Below, piece after piece: positions 33,484 to 42,451 of a DNA stretch of 64,000 nt. This DNA comes from Thermomonospora echinospora (GTDB taxonomy: Bacteria > Actinomycetota > Actinomycetes > Streptosporangiales > Streptosporangiaceae), in the NCBI RefSeq assembly GCF_900108175.1, contig NZ_FNVO01000029.1, positions 1 to 64,000 of the forward strand, written 5' to 3'. Both the position numbers and the translations under genes were made by a program. Positions within the stretch are counted from its first letter, which is position 1, and every line of letters starts with the position of its first letter. A model generated the notes under the pieces. That model was not told the origin of the DNA. It saw only the letters and a list, made by a program, of their open reading frames with translations, and ran no database searches.

Positions 33484-35019
33484 TCAGATGCGGCGCTCAC
33501 GCCCGGCCCAGTAGGGCTCGCGGAGCAGGCGCTTGAAGATCTTTCCGGAGTCCTCGCGGGGCAGGGACTCGTGGAAGACGACGAGCTTGGGGACCTTGAA
33601 GCCGGCCAGGTGCCGGCGTACGTGGGCCCGGACCTGGTCTTCGGTCAGTTCGGCGCCCGGCAGGAGTTCGATCGCCGCGGCCAGCGACTCCCCGTACTCG
33701 GCGTCGGGCACGCCGAACACGGCGCAGTCCTTGACCCCCACCAACCTGGTCAGGCAGGCCTCGATCTCAACGGGGTAGATGTTGACCCCGCCGGAGATGA
33801 CCATGTCGCGTTTGCGGTCGCACAGGTACAGATAGCCGTCCTCGTCGAGGTAGCCGACGTCACCGCAGGTCACCAGGCCGTCGCGGCCGATCTCGACGCG
33901 TGCCTCGGGCTGTCCCTGGTACGTGAAGTCGGGCAGCCCGTTCAGGCGGACGTAGATGTCGCCCACCTGTCCCGGCGCGAGCACGGTGCCGTCCTCGCCG
34001 TAGATGCGGACCGTGGCGCCGTCGACCGGGCGCCCCACCGTGCCGGGGTGGGCGAGCCATTCCTCGCTGTCACACGCGACCACCGCGGCGGACTCGGTCC
34101 CGCCGTAGTACTCGTGCAGGATGGGCCCCCACCACTCGATCATCGCGCGCTTCACCGAGGGCGGGCAGGGCGCCGCCGCGTGCATGACCTTGACCAGGGA
34201 CGACAGGTCATAGGCGTTCCTGGTCTGCGCGGGGAGCTGGAGCAGGCGCACGAACATCGTCGGCACCAGGTACAGGTGGGTGATCCGGTGCCGTTCGATG
34301 AGCGCCAGCAGTTCCTCGGCGTCGAAGCGGGGCTGTAGTACGACGAAGGCGCCCTGGGCGGGCATGCCGACCGCGTAGGTGAACGGCGCGGTGTGGTACA
34401 TCGGGCCGCTGATGATCGTACGCGCTCCCGGCTCCATGCCGATCGCGGCGTGCAGCGCCGCCATCGCCCGCACCGCGGCGGGATCGTTCAGATCCGTCGG
34501 CTGCCGCAGCACGCCCTTGGGACGCCCCGTGGTCCCCGAGGTGTACAGCATCCCCCACGGGGGCGCGGTCGGCGGTGCCGTGCGCGGCTCGAACGACTCG
34601 ATCCACGCGCTCCACTCGACGTCCTCGGCGCCGGGCGCGCGTAGTTCGTCCGGGACGCCGTAGCGGTCGGCGATGTGCGCCGGGGTGGGCACCGCCCGGA
34701 CCGGCAGCCTCTCCGGAAGGGCGTCGCGGATGCCGTGCAGCAGGTCGGCGTGGGCGACCAGCAGGCGGGCGTGCGCGTCGTCCAGGATGTAGCGCACCTC
34801 GGCCTGCCGGCCGTGCCAGTTGATCGGTACCGGGACGGCTCCGATGAGGCTCGCGCCGTAGGCCGCCTCCAGGAACGGCACGTCGTTGCGCATCAGTACC
34901 GCCACGGTGTCGCCGGCGCCGATGCCCAGCTCGGCGAGCGCGCTCGCGGTCCGCGCGCTCCGCTCGCGCAACGTCGGGTACGGCGTGAACGTCTCGCCGC
35001 ACAGCACACCGTTGTCCAT
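33484..35019 (-). CDS. Acyl-CoA synthetase (AMP-forming)
   Basis: 511 residues from ATG 35019 (AGGAGG SD 5 nt upstream). P-loop YTSGTTGRPKGVLRQPTD, EYYGGTES (adenine site), RDMVISGGVNIYPVEIEACL, and PREDSGKIFKRLLRE with the C-terminal catalytic Lys. It activates a carboxylic acid to its CoA thioester, the entry step of the pathway. 30 bp from the thiolase gene. Confidence 0.92.
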   Translation of the reverse strand: MDNGVLCGETFTPYPTLRERSARTASALAELGIGAGDTVAVLMRNDVPFLEAAYGASLIGAVPVPINWHGRQAEVRYILDDAHARLLVAHADLLHGIRDALPERLPVRAVPTPAHIADRYGVPDELRAPGAEDVEWSAWIESFEPRTAPPTAPPWGMLYTSGTTGRPKGVLRQPTDLNDPAAVRAMAALHAAIGMEPGARTIISGPMYHTAPFTYAVGMPAQGAFVVLQPRFDAEELLALIERHRITHLYLVPTMFVRLLQLPAQTRNAYDLSSLVKVMHAAAPCPPSVKRAMIEWWGPILHEYYGGTESAAVVACDSEEWLAHPGTVGRPVDGATVRIYGEDGTVLAPGQVGDIYVRLNGLPDFTYQGQPEARVEIGRDGLVTCGDVGYLDEDGYLYLCDRKRDMVISGGVNIYPVEIEACLTRLVGVKDCAVFGVPDAEYGESLAAAIELLPGAELTEDQVRAHVRRHLAGFKVPKLVVFHESLPREDSGKIFKRLLREPYWAGRERRI

Positions 35020-35131
35020 GGCTCCTCCTAGGGGCGTCGTTCGACGCCAGAGGTCGTTCCGGGTGGGGTGGAAGGAGGCCGGACCGCAGGCCGATCCGGA
35101 GTGGAGAGGGGAAGGGAGGGTGGAGGGGAGG

Positions 35132-35917
35132 TCAGAAGACCGTGTAGCCGCCGTCGACGACGAGCGTGTCGCCCGTGTGATAGGCGGCGGCGTCGCTGGC
35201 CAGGTAGACCACGGCGCCGCCGATGTCCTCCGGCCGTCCCCAGCGGCGGGCCGGGATCCGGCGCAGGACGGCCTCGCGGGTGGCCTGTGCGCGGGAGTCC
35301 TGCCCGTGCACGACGTCGCCGATCATGTCGGTGTCGATCCAGCCCGGGAGCACCGCGTTGGCCCGTATCCCGTGCCGGGCGAACTCGACCGCCAGCGACC
35401 GGACGAGGCTGAGCACCGCGGCCTTGGCCGCAGCGTAGGGCGGACTGCCGGGCATGCCCTGCAGCGCCGCCGCGCTGCTGATCGCCACCAGTGAACCGCC
35501 GGCACCGCCCTCGACCATGCGCCGTGCCGCCGCGCGCAGGGTGAGGAAACAGCCGTCGAGGTTGATCCCCATGACCCGGTGCCATTCGTCGAGCGGATAC
35601 TCCTGTGACGGATGGCGCCGGGCCGCGGTCCCTGCGTTGGCGACGCAGACGTCCGGCCGGCCCAGCTCCTCAACGGTCCGCGACATCGCCCGCTCGACCT
35701 GGAGCTCGTCGGAGACGTCGCACGCGACCGGCAGTACCGCCCGGCCGTGCTCGGCCAGCCGCCGCGCACAGTCACGGTTGCGCTCCTGGTCGCGGCCCCA
35801 GATCGCCACGTCACAGCCCGCCGCCGCCAGGGCGCCCGCTACCGCGGCTCCGATCCCGGCGTTGCCTCCGGTGACGACCGCCACGCGGCCCTGGAGGTCG
35901 AAAGGCGTCTGGTTCAT
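35132..35917 (-). CDS. Short-chain dehydrogenase/reductase
   Basis: 261 residues from ATG 35917. TGGNAGIGAAVAGALAAAGC, VANAGTAARRHPSQ, SSAAALQGMPGSPPYAAAKA (catalytic Tyr/Lys) and a C-terminus YHTGDTLVVDGGYTVF. First gene of the leftward catabolic operon, separated from the ligase gene by 112 bp, so it may have its own promoter. Probably oxidises a hydroxyl of the substrate before or after CoA activation. Confidence 0.88.
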   Translation of the reverse strand: MNQTPFDLQGRVAVVTGGNAGIGAAVAGALAAAGCDVAIWGRDQERNRDCARRLAEHGRAVLPVACDVSDELQVERAMSRTVEELGRPDVCVANAGTAARRHPSQEYPLDEWHRVMGINLDGCFLTLRAAARRMVEGGAGGSLVAISSAAALQGMPGSPPYAAAKAAVLSLVRSLAVEFARHGIRANAVLPGWIDTDMIGDVVHGQDSRAQATREAVLRRIPARRWGRPEDIGGAVVYLASDAAAYHTGDTLVVDGGYTVF

Positions 35918-36067
35918 GGCTCACCTCACAGCGACGGCCGCTCAGGCGAGCGCCGACATCGCCGATGGTGGCCGCCCGGGAGCACGTATGTCAATCCACG
36001 TTAACAAGAATCCAAGCCTGAGTCATCATCTTTTCCCAGCTCAGAGCAGGTCTAAGTTTCTACAGGT

Positions 36068-37300
36068 TCACTCCACGACACTCTTTATGACCCGATGGGC
36101 GGCCTCCGCCAGCCAGGGCCGTAGGCTCTCGGCGGACGCTGGCGGGGAACCTGCGATCAGCTCGTTCACCAGGCCGAGCACGGCGTAGGCCACGGTTCTG
36201 GCGTCGGCGGCGGCCAGGCCGGGGCTCAGCGCCCCGAGGACGTGCGTCCACTGCTTGATGTACTCGCCCTGGATCGCGCCGAACTCGCGCCTGTCCCCCT
36301 CGGGAAGGCTCCGCGCCTCCCGCTCGTACACCACGATCAGATCCTGGTTCGCCAGCGCGGTGGCCGCGTAGGAGTCGATGAGGCGGTCGAGGGCCTCGGC
36401 GGCGTCCGCGGCCTCGGCCAGCGCCTGGTTCGCCCCGGCCGCGATGGACTCGCTGGTCCGCCGGAACGCCGCGACGAGGATGGCCTGCTTGTTGCGGAAG
36501 TGGCGGTAGACGGCGGGACCGCTGATGCCGACGGCGGCGCCGATGTCATCCACGCCGACCTCGCGGAAGCCGCTGCGGCGGAAGAGCCCAGCGGCCGCCG
36601 CGAGCAGTTCCTCACGGCGGGACGGCCGGGCCGTGAACGCTCCCGCGGCCGGCTCGCGGACCTCGGCCCGACCCTCCTGGACCATCCCGTCCGGTACCGG
36701 CGCGGCGAGGACCGCCAGGTACATCCGCACCGCCAGGGCCCGGATCCGGCGCGATCCCGGCCGGCCGCCGGCCCGCAGGCGGCCGACGATCACTCCGTTG
36801 GCCGCCCGCACCAGGAAGGCGGCCTGGGCGGGCGTCAGCTCGGGCCGAGCGGCGACGAGCCGGTCGGCGCACAGCCGGGTGACCTCGCGCTGGCGTTTCT
36901 GGATGCGCAGCCGCTCCTCCTCGGGCAGGTACACCGCCTCGCGGAGATAGCCGAGGATGAGGTCGCGCTGCGCGGCGCCGGCGGTCACGGCCGCCTCGGC
37001 GATCCGCTCCAGAACGGCGGCCGGCTCGTCGGCGGTGCCCGCCGCGGCCGAGATGGCCGCCAGCACCCGTTCCACCGCCCGCTCCACCGTGGCCGCGAAG
37101 AGCGCCTCCTTGGTCGGGAAGTGCCGGTAGACCGCGCTTCCCGTCATGTCCACCGCGGCACCGATCTGCTCGATGCTCACCGCGTGGTAGCCGTGCTCGC
37201 CGAACAACTCGGCAGCCTGCGCGAGGATGCGCTCCCTGCGGTCCCGCGGACGGCGGCGCAGCGTGCGGACGGGCTCGGACCGGGAGGGCGGCTGAGTCAT
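36068..37300 (-). CDS. TetR-family regulator with two complete TetR domains
   Basis: 410 residues from ATG 37300. Two TetR DNA-binding domains: residues about 15-65 (ILAQAAELFGEHGYHAVSIE, then QIGAAVDMTGSAVYRHFPTK) and about 225-275 (LLAAAAGLFRRSGFREVGVD, then DIGAAVGISGPAVYRHFRNK), each followed by its own helical ligand domain. The product is thus a covalent dimer-like TetR. No SD precedes the ATG; instead a TATAGT hexamer lies 7 nt upstream, so the mRNA is probably leaderless. It sits between the leftward SDR-ligase-thiolase operon and the rightward LLM-crotonase pair and most likely represses both. Confidence 0.9.
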   Translation of the reverse strand: MTQPPSRSEPVRTLRRRPRDRRERILAQAAELFGEHGYHAVSIEQIGAAVDMTGSAVYRHFPTKEALFAATVERAVERVLAAISAAAGTADEPAAVLERIAEAAVTAGAAQRDLILGYLREAVYLPEEERLRIQKRQREVTRLCADRLVAARPELTPAQAAFLVRAANGVIVGRLRAGGRPGSRRIRALAVRMYLAVLAAPVPDGMVQEGRAEVREPAAGAFTARPSRREELLAAAAGLFRRSGFREVGVDDIGAAVGISGPAVYRHFRNKQAILVAAFRRTSESIAAGANQALAEAADAAEALDRLIDSYAATALANQDLIVVYEREARSLPEGDRREFGAIQGEYIKQWTHVLGALSPGLAAADARTVAYAVLGLVNELIAGSPPASAESLRPWLAEAAHRVIKSVVE

Positions 37301-37306
37301 ACCGAA

Positions 37307-37331
37307 ACTATAGGGAGGCCGGTCGCCTCCC
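37307..37331 (-). promoter_or_regulatory. Leaderless tetR promoter -10 with a palindromic operator behind it
   Basis: On the minus strand TATAGT (37312-37307) is a good -10 whose start site would fall on the ATG at 37300. Directly upstream is a perfect palindrome, GGGAGGC-CGGTC-GCCTCCC (37313-37331), filling the spacer between -10 and a weak GCGACC -35. A protein bound there would block the promoter, fitting autorepression. Confidence 0.6.
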
Positions 37332-37391
37332 GGTCGCACCGCGACATGCGAACATCAGTTAACCAGCTCATGTCTAGCCCTATAGCGCTTT

Positions 37392-37403
37392 GAACACGTG
37401 TTC
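37392..37403. promoter_or_regulatory. 12-bp palindrome upstream of the LLM-crotonase operon
   Basis: GAACACGTGTTC is perfectly self-complementary and lies 45 bp before the ATG at 37448. Sites built from AAC and GTT half-sites are used by TetR regulators of lipid catabolism. A GTTAAC at 37434-37439 lies between it and the gene. Confidence 0.45.
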
Positions 37404-37447
37404 TATCCTCAGAAGTTATTCGCTGTTAACTTGATCGTCTGGGATTC

Positions 37448-38386
37448 ATGCCGTACCGTCCAGCCATGAGAATCGGAAGGATGGTGTGGGCGACCGGCAC
37501 GCCCGAAGGCTTCGTCGCCGATGTCGCCGACGCCGAACGCGCGGGCTTCGCCGCCGTCTGGACCCCCCAGGTCTTCGGCTGGGACGCCCTGACCCTGCTG
37601 GCACTGGCGGCGGGCGCCACGGAACGGATCGAGCTCGGCACCGCGGTGATGCCGATCTACCCGCGGCATCCGCTCGCGCTGGCCGCCTCGGCCCTGACCA
37701 CCGCCGCGGCGGCCGACGGCAGGCTGACCCTCGGGATCGGCCCCTCCCACCGCTTCATCGTGGAGGACATCTGGGGGCTCACCTACGACAGGCCCTTCTC
37801 CTACACGCGCGACTATCTCGACGCCCTCCTGCCCGCCCTCGCGGGCGAACCGACCGACGTCGCCACCGAACTGGTGACGGCACGTACGGCACGGCCGCTG
37901 GACACTCCACAGGCACCGGAACCGCCGGTGCTCCTGGCCGCCATGGCACCGCGCATGCTCGCCCTGGCCGCGGCCCGCTGCGCCGGCACCATCACCTGGC
38001 TCGCCGGGATCGGCGCGATCCGCGACACCATCGTGCCCGCGATCACCGAAGCGGCCGCCGCCGCGTCCCGTCCCGCACCGCGTGTGGTCGCCGGCCTGCC
38101 CATCTGCGTGACCGACAATCCGCGCCGCGCCCGCGACCGGGCCGCCCAGCAGTTCGCCCCGTACGCCGACGTGCCGGCCTACCGGCGGGTCATGGCCAAG
38201 GACGGCGCCACCGGGCCGGCCGACGTCGCGGTGGTCGGTTCGGCGGCCGAGGTCGCCGACAGGCTCGCCGAACTGGCGGAGGCCGGCGCGACCGACCTGA
38301 TGGCCATGCCGTTCGGCGACCCGGCCGAGGAGGCCGCCACCTGCGAGGTGCTGATCGGCCTGGCCGCCGAGCAGAGCCCGGCATGA
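37448..38386 (+). CDS. LLM-class (luciferase-like, F420-type) oxidoreductase
   Basis: 312 residues from ATG 37448; ATG 37466 (MRIGRMVWATGT) is equally plausible, neither having a strong SD. A TIM-barrel LLM protein: AAVWTPQVFGWDALTLLALA, ERIELGTAVMPIYPRHPLAL, LGIGPSHRFIVEDIWGLTYD with the bulge typical of F420-dependent members, and the C-terminal VGSAAEVADRLAELAEAGAT. Related enzymes in actinobacterial catabolic clusters oxidise or reduce lipid-like substrates. Its TGA overlaps the crotonase ATG. Confidence 0.88.
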   Translation: MPYRPAMRIGRMVWATGTPEGFVADVADAERAGFAAVWTPQVFGWDALTLLALAAGATERIELGTAVMPIYPRHPLALAASALTTAAAADGRLTLGIGPSHRFIVEDIWGLTYDRPFSYTRDYLDALLPALAGEPTDVATELVTARTARPLDTPQAPEPPVLLAAMAPRMLALAAARCAGTITWLAGIGAIRDTIVPAITEAAAAASRPAPRVVAGLPICVTDNPRRARDRAAQQFAPYADVPAYRRVMAKDGATGPADVAVVGSAAEVADRLAELAEAGATDLMAMPFGDPAEEAATCEVLIGLAAEQSPA

Positions 38387-39237
38387 CCGCCCCGCCGATC
38401 CACTACGAGCCGGCCGGACCGGCCGCCGTCATCACGCTGAACCGGCCCGAGGTCCTCAACGCGGCCACACCGGCCATGATCGGCGACCTCGTCGCCGCGC
38501 TCAACCGCGCCGACGCCGACGACAAGGTGCGGGCCGTTATCGTCACCGGAGCGGGACGGGCCTTCTGCGCGGGCGCGGACCTGTCCGCCGGCCCGGACGC
38601 CCTGGCCTTCGGAAAGGACTCCCCGGACGCCACCGAGGCCGCCGTCGGGTTCCGCGAGCCGGGCGGCGTACTCGCGCTGCGGCTGCTGCGCTGCCGCAAG
38701 CCGGTCATCGCCGCGATCAACGGGCCCGCCGTCGGCCTGGGCGTCACCATGACCCTGGCCATGGACGTCCGGCTCGCCGCCGACGACGCCACGTTCGCCT
38801 TCCCCTTCACCAGACGCGGGATGGTCCCGGAGTCGGCGTCGAGCTGGCTGCTCCCCCGCCTGGTCGGCATGGGACGGGCCCAGGACTGGATGGTCACCGG
38901 CCGGACCTTCGACGCGGCCGAGGCCCTGGTCAGCGGTCTGTTGACTCGGCTCCACCCCGGGCCCGACCTCCTGCCGGTGGCCCTCGACCTCGCCGAGGAG
39001 ATCGCCCGGCACACCGCCCCGGTGTCGGTCGCACTCACGCGCCTGCTGCTGTGGAAGGCGTACTGTGACGACGGCGGCCCCCAGCGGGCCCACCACGCCG
39101 AATCGCTGGCAACCATCCTGCGCGGTCACAGCCGCGACGCCGCCGAGGGGATCACGGCCTTCCACGACAGACGACCGCCCCGCTTCCCCATGACGGTCTC
39201 GGCCGACCTTCCCGCCGAGTTCCCCTGGCAGTGGTGA
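38383..39237 (+). CDS. Enoyl-CoA hydratase/isomerase (crotonase) family protein
   Basis: 284 residues from ATG 38383, overlapping the LLM gene by 4 bp. VITLNRPEVLNAATPAMIGD, GAGRAFCAGADLS and AAINGPAVGLGVTMTLAMDV form the CoA site and oxyanion hole; FTRRGMVPESASSWLLPRLV keeps a Glu at the usual catalytic place. Probably adds water to, or isomerises, an enoyl-CoA in the same pathway as the opposite operon. Confidence 0.9.
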   Translation: MTAPPIHYEPAGPAAVITLNRPEVLNAATPAMIGDLVAALNRADADDKVRAVIVTGAGRAFCAGADLSAGPDALAFGKDSPDATEAAVGFREPGGVLALRLLRCRKPVIAAINGPAVGLGVTMTLAMDVRLAADDATFAFPFTRRGMVPESASSWLLPRLVGMGRAQDWMVTGRTFDAAEALVSGLLTRLHPGPDLLPVALDLAEEIARHTAPVSVALTRLLLWKAYCDDGGPQRAHHAESLATILRGHSRDAAEGITAFHDRRPPRFPMTVSADLPAEFPWQW

Positions 39238-39705
39238 TCCGCAAGGTGCCTCCGCAGGGATGATCCCCGCGGCAGCGTCAGGCGGAGCGACGAGGGCGGC
39301 TGGTTCTGGGAGGTCCGCTGGTGAATGTGGCATGAGAGGACGCAGGGCGAGTTGCGGCCCCAAGCCACACGGGAAGATCGAGTGGATCTTCACCAGGTAT
39401 CTGCAAGGTCGTCAAGCGGCCACGATCGAGTCGTCGCCTGAGCGGCGTCGTTGACTACTGAACGTAATCTCGGCAAAGCCGAAGGCCTGCGAGTCAGCCT
39501 CGCCGCCGATGCCGTAAGCAGGCCGTGTGTAACTGGTGATCATGCTGGCCGGGGGTTGCCTTCCACCTGTGCGAGGAAGCGCCTGCGACCCGGTTGGTTC
39601 TGGGGTTCAGGCGTTGTTCGTCCCGCACGCTTAACCTGGCCGGTGGCCACCGCCGCGACCGTAAGGTCATGTGCCGCGCCGTCGGCTCGGCCAGTCGGCT
39701 GCGGC
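39238..39705. other. Intergenic region without recognisable gene
   Basis: 468 bp between two convergent genes. Neither strand gives a recognisable protein. No strong hairpin seen. Confidence 0.4.
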
Positions 39706-40377
39706 TCAGTGCTGCGGCTTGCGCCAGGTGATGCTGTAGCGGAACAGCAGATGGCGGCGGTACCGCGAACCGGGCAGGATTTCGGCGGTCAACGCCCGCA
39801 TCTGTGCATACGTCACCGGCGGCGGCCACACGATCGGGGACGGATGCTGCCAGTAACCTTTCGCGGCGCGGTGCAAGGCACCAACGACAACACCGGCCAG
39901 GTCGCACGGCAGGTCATAGGGCACGGTGCTGCGGGCCAGGCCGACAACGCATAGGACACCGCCCGGGCGCAGCAGGTCACGCATGCGGGCCAGGCCAGTG
40001 GCGGCGTCCATGTGGTGCAGGGTGGCCACCGACGCGACGACATCGAACGAGGCAGGCTCAAAGGGGTGGGTGAGAAAGTCACCGAGGATGTACTCAACGT
40101 CGCCGGGATGCTCGCGGGCCTGGTCGAGGCTGGGCCCGTGGAGGTCGATGCCGGTGACGTACGGCACGGCCCGCCGCAGTTCACGGGCGAGCATGCCCTC
40201 ACCACAACCGACGTCAAGGGCGCGCTGGGCTCCCTTGGGGACCACGCGGAGGATACGGGAGTGGTAATGGATGTTGTGGTTCCACCGACTGCCGGACGGG
40301 ATCAAGGCCTCATCCAGGCTCGAGCCCCCCGGCCGGTCAGCTTGAGCACGGACATCTCCGTAGGTTGCGCCGGCCAT
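39706..40377 (-). CDS. Class I SAM-dependent methyltransferase
   Basis: 223 residues. Motif I is ALDVGCGEGMLARELRR; motif II GIDLHGPSLDQAREHPG; then VEYILGDFLTHPFEPASFDV, VASVATLHHMDAATGL and LRPGGVLCVVGLAR: a complete Rossmann methyltransferase. The typical WNHNIHYHSRILRVVP start lies at residues 32-47, so the first 30 residues may be an over-extension or a divergent N-terminus. C-terminal RYRRHLLFRYSITWRKP is a usual end. Substrate unknown; no partner genes adjacent. Confidence 0.85.
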   Translation of the reverse strand: MAGATYGDVRAQADRPGGSSLDEALIPSGSRWNHNIHYHSRILRVVPKGAQRALDVGCGEGMLARELRRAVPYVTGIDLHGPSLDQAREHPGDVEYILGDFLTHPFEPASFDVVASVATLHHMDAATGLARMRDLLRPGGVLCVVGLARSTVPYDLPCDLAGVVVGALHRAAKGYWQHPSPIVWPPPVTYAQMRALTAEILPGSRYRRHLLFRYSITWRKPQH

Positions 40378-41701
40378 ATCTGCAAGAGATAGGAATCGAT
40401 CGGCTCCTTGGATGTCTGGTCGAAAGCTTCATCAAGGGCTCCGCTCCTACCTCCATCAGGTATGCCTGCCGGTAGTTCACCCACAGTGGGATGCTCACCC
40501 TCCGCACGTTCCGCCCACCACTGGCGCCCTCACGACCATCGCTCCTCATGCCCACGAAGCTCTTTCTCTTAAATACCCGGTGAAGGTCACCATGATGGCA
40601 TTTAACGGCTACGAACGTGGCGCTGACCACCTGACTACAGCATTTTTTCACCGTATCGGCCGCTATGCCACCAGGTGGAGGTTTCGATGCGGACGGGGAC
40701 GAAGGTGACTTTGACGGCCTCTCTTGGCGTCGGCGGTGCAGGTGGCAGACAGCCTTTGAGCCACAGGCCGACGTGCATGATCCAGCAGGTCTGGGGCGAC
40801 CCCTCATCGGCGGCCGTCCGCTCCCCTGCCTGGGCACTGGCCGCGCGAGCCTCCACGGGGTAGCCGTAGGAGCTTGGCATCGAACTGGTCCCGCCCCTTG
40901 TGGCCTGCCCCCGCGACCAGCCAGGCGTAGACGGCATTGCACGCCCTGGCAGGCTCCCGGTCGAGCACCGAGGCCAGGTCGACGCCCCGGCCGGTCAGTT
41001 CACTGTCCAGCTCCGCCCGCTACGCGACCGCAGACCCCAGCAGGCGGCCGGTCCCGTCTGGTTGCCTGCAGGACGAACATGTCCGCGATCTGGTCCAGGT
41101 CCTCCCTTCGAGGGGGTCACCGGCATCGGTGAGGCGTTCCAGCAGCAGCACCACCCCGGCCTTAGCAGCAGCGTCAGCCGCCGCCCCAGCCCGCCATCGA
41201 TGCCGTCCGCCAGCGGCCACCACGGCCCTGACAGCTCATAGATCCCACAATCGATGATGTGGCTGCGGGGCGGGCCGCCGCGGGCGATGTGGGCGAGCAG
41301 AGCGGGCGGCCCGTCGGGCGGTGTAGCAGCCGGTCCATCGCCGGGCACCCCAGACGGACCCGGGCGGCCACGCCGGCCCCCTCCGACCGGTACCCGACTG
41401 GCCGGCCTGAGCACCCGGCCGCCGGTCTCGGCGGCCACCTCCCCCGCTCCGCCGAGAAAGCCCCATTGCCCTGATCTACATGGGGCGAATAGCTCCCATA
41501 TCTCATGATTCCACCATTCCCCAAAAGTGGACATTCCATGTTTTTTCATACTCCGCGTCCGGAAAATTTTAAGGAACCGGCCAAGGGTTGAGTTCGGCCG
41601 CCGTCCGGCTGCATGAGTTCCCCGAGATCGGGTTATCTCTAGCCCTGTCCTGCTTCTGACAGGAAAAGAGAACATTTCCGACAATGAGCTGGGAGGCTCA
41701 G
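40378..41701. other. 1.3-kb region with one decayed gene fragment
   Basis: No intact gene is recognised. Around 40860-41010 the minus strand carries a protein-like piece, described separately. The last 200 bp (41500-41700) are AT-richer and probably hold the promoter of the His-rich protein gene, with a small CCTGTC/GACAGG inverted repeat at about 41645-41663. Confidence 0.4.
40800..41020 (-). pseudogene. Unrecognised decayed gene fragment
   Basis: The minus strand reads ELTGRGVDLASVLDREPARA then CNAVYAWLVAGAGHKGRDQF and DAKLLRLP, after which sense continues in another frame (VEARAASAQAGERTAADEGS). A TAG lies in frame just upstream. The composition is protein-like and the CNAVYAWL piece looks phage-related, but I cannot name the family. 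Confidence 0.35.
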
Positions 41702-42109
41702 ATGATGAAACGACTGGCCGTGGCCGGTATCGCGTCCGCCACTCTCGGTGGTGTCCTGATGATGGGGACGGCCGCCATGGCGAGCCCCGCCGCCGACGCC
41801 AACGTTTCGGTCACGGCGGACTGGCGCAAGCACGGCAAGGACCACCACGACTTTTGGGACGGCTGGGACGACTGGGACGGCCGCAAGCACCACGCCCACA
41901 AGCACCACCACCATAAGCACCACGCCCACAAGCACAGGCACCACCACCATAAGCACCACAAGCACCATGACTTTTGGGACGGCTGGGACGACTGGGACGC
42001 CCACAAGCACCACCACCATAAGCACCATGCCCACAAGCACCACGACTTTTGGGATGGCTGGGACGGCCGCAAGCACCACCACAAGGACGGCCACCTCTAC
42101 GGCGACTGA
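41702..42109 (+). CDS. Secreted His/Trp/Asp-rich repeat protein
   Basis: 135 residues from ATG 41702 (GGGAGG 5 nt upstream). Residues 1-31 are a Sec signal peptide (MMKRLAVAGIASATLGGVLM, cleavage after AMA). The mature chain consists of three HHDFWDGWDDWD-type units (at about 41848, 41968, 42043) joined by HHKHHAHKHRHHHHK-type linkers; roughly 36 of the about 100 mature residues are His, the rest mainly Lys, Asp, Trp, Gly. No Cys. The composition points to binding of Zn, Ni, Cu or Co outside the cell; similar His-rich small proteins exist but I know no named family with the FWDGWDDW unit. Monocistronic. Confidence 0.75.
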   Translation: MMKRLAVAGIASATLGGVLMMGTAAMASPAADANVSVTADWRKHGKDHHDFWDGWDDWDGRKHHAHKHHHHKHHAHKHRHHHHKHHKHHDFWDGWDDWDAHKHHHHKHHAHKHHDFWDGWDGRKHHHKDGHLYGD

Positions 42110-42451
42110 CCGAGGGCGGCTGCTTGAGGTAGCGTCCGATCGCGCTGATCGTCACCCGACCCGTACGCCCGCATGAGGACGGACGCCGAGGGGCAGGGAC
42201 GGCAGGTCCTCGGCCCCTCGGCAACTCGGCCGCCGGCGCGACACATCCCCACGAAACACGCCGCCAAATGGCACCCCGGCCAGCGGCACCCCCGGCCAGA
42301 CCCCACCCGCCCTGCCCTTCCTCCGCCTAAGACGCGCTCCTGGCGGGGATCGTCGCAGGCGCCCTGGAGATCCGCGCGGTGGTGTGGGCGGTCGCGACGC
42401 TCACCGCGGTCTCCGGGTGCCCGGTCGTGGTGCGGATGTACGGGGCCGGGG
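42110..42451. other. Intergenic region without recognisable gene
   Basis: 342 bp between convergent genes. Nothing recognisable on either strand. Confidence 0.4.

Noticed and set aside
41846-42100. Regular repeats that might suggest a CRISPR array
   Set aside because: The repeats are in frame, encode the His-rich units, and the spacers are not unique; no cas genes are near.
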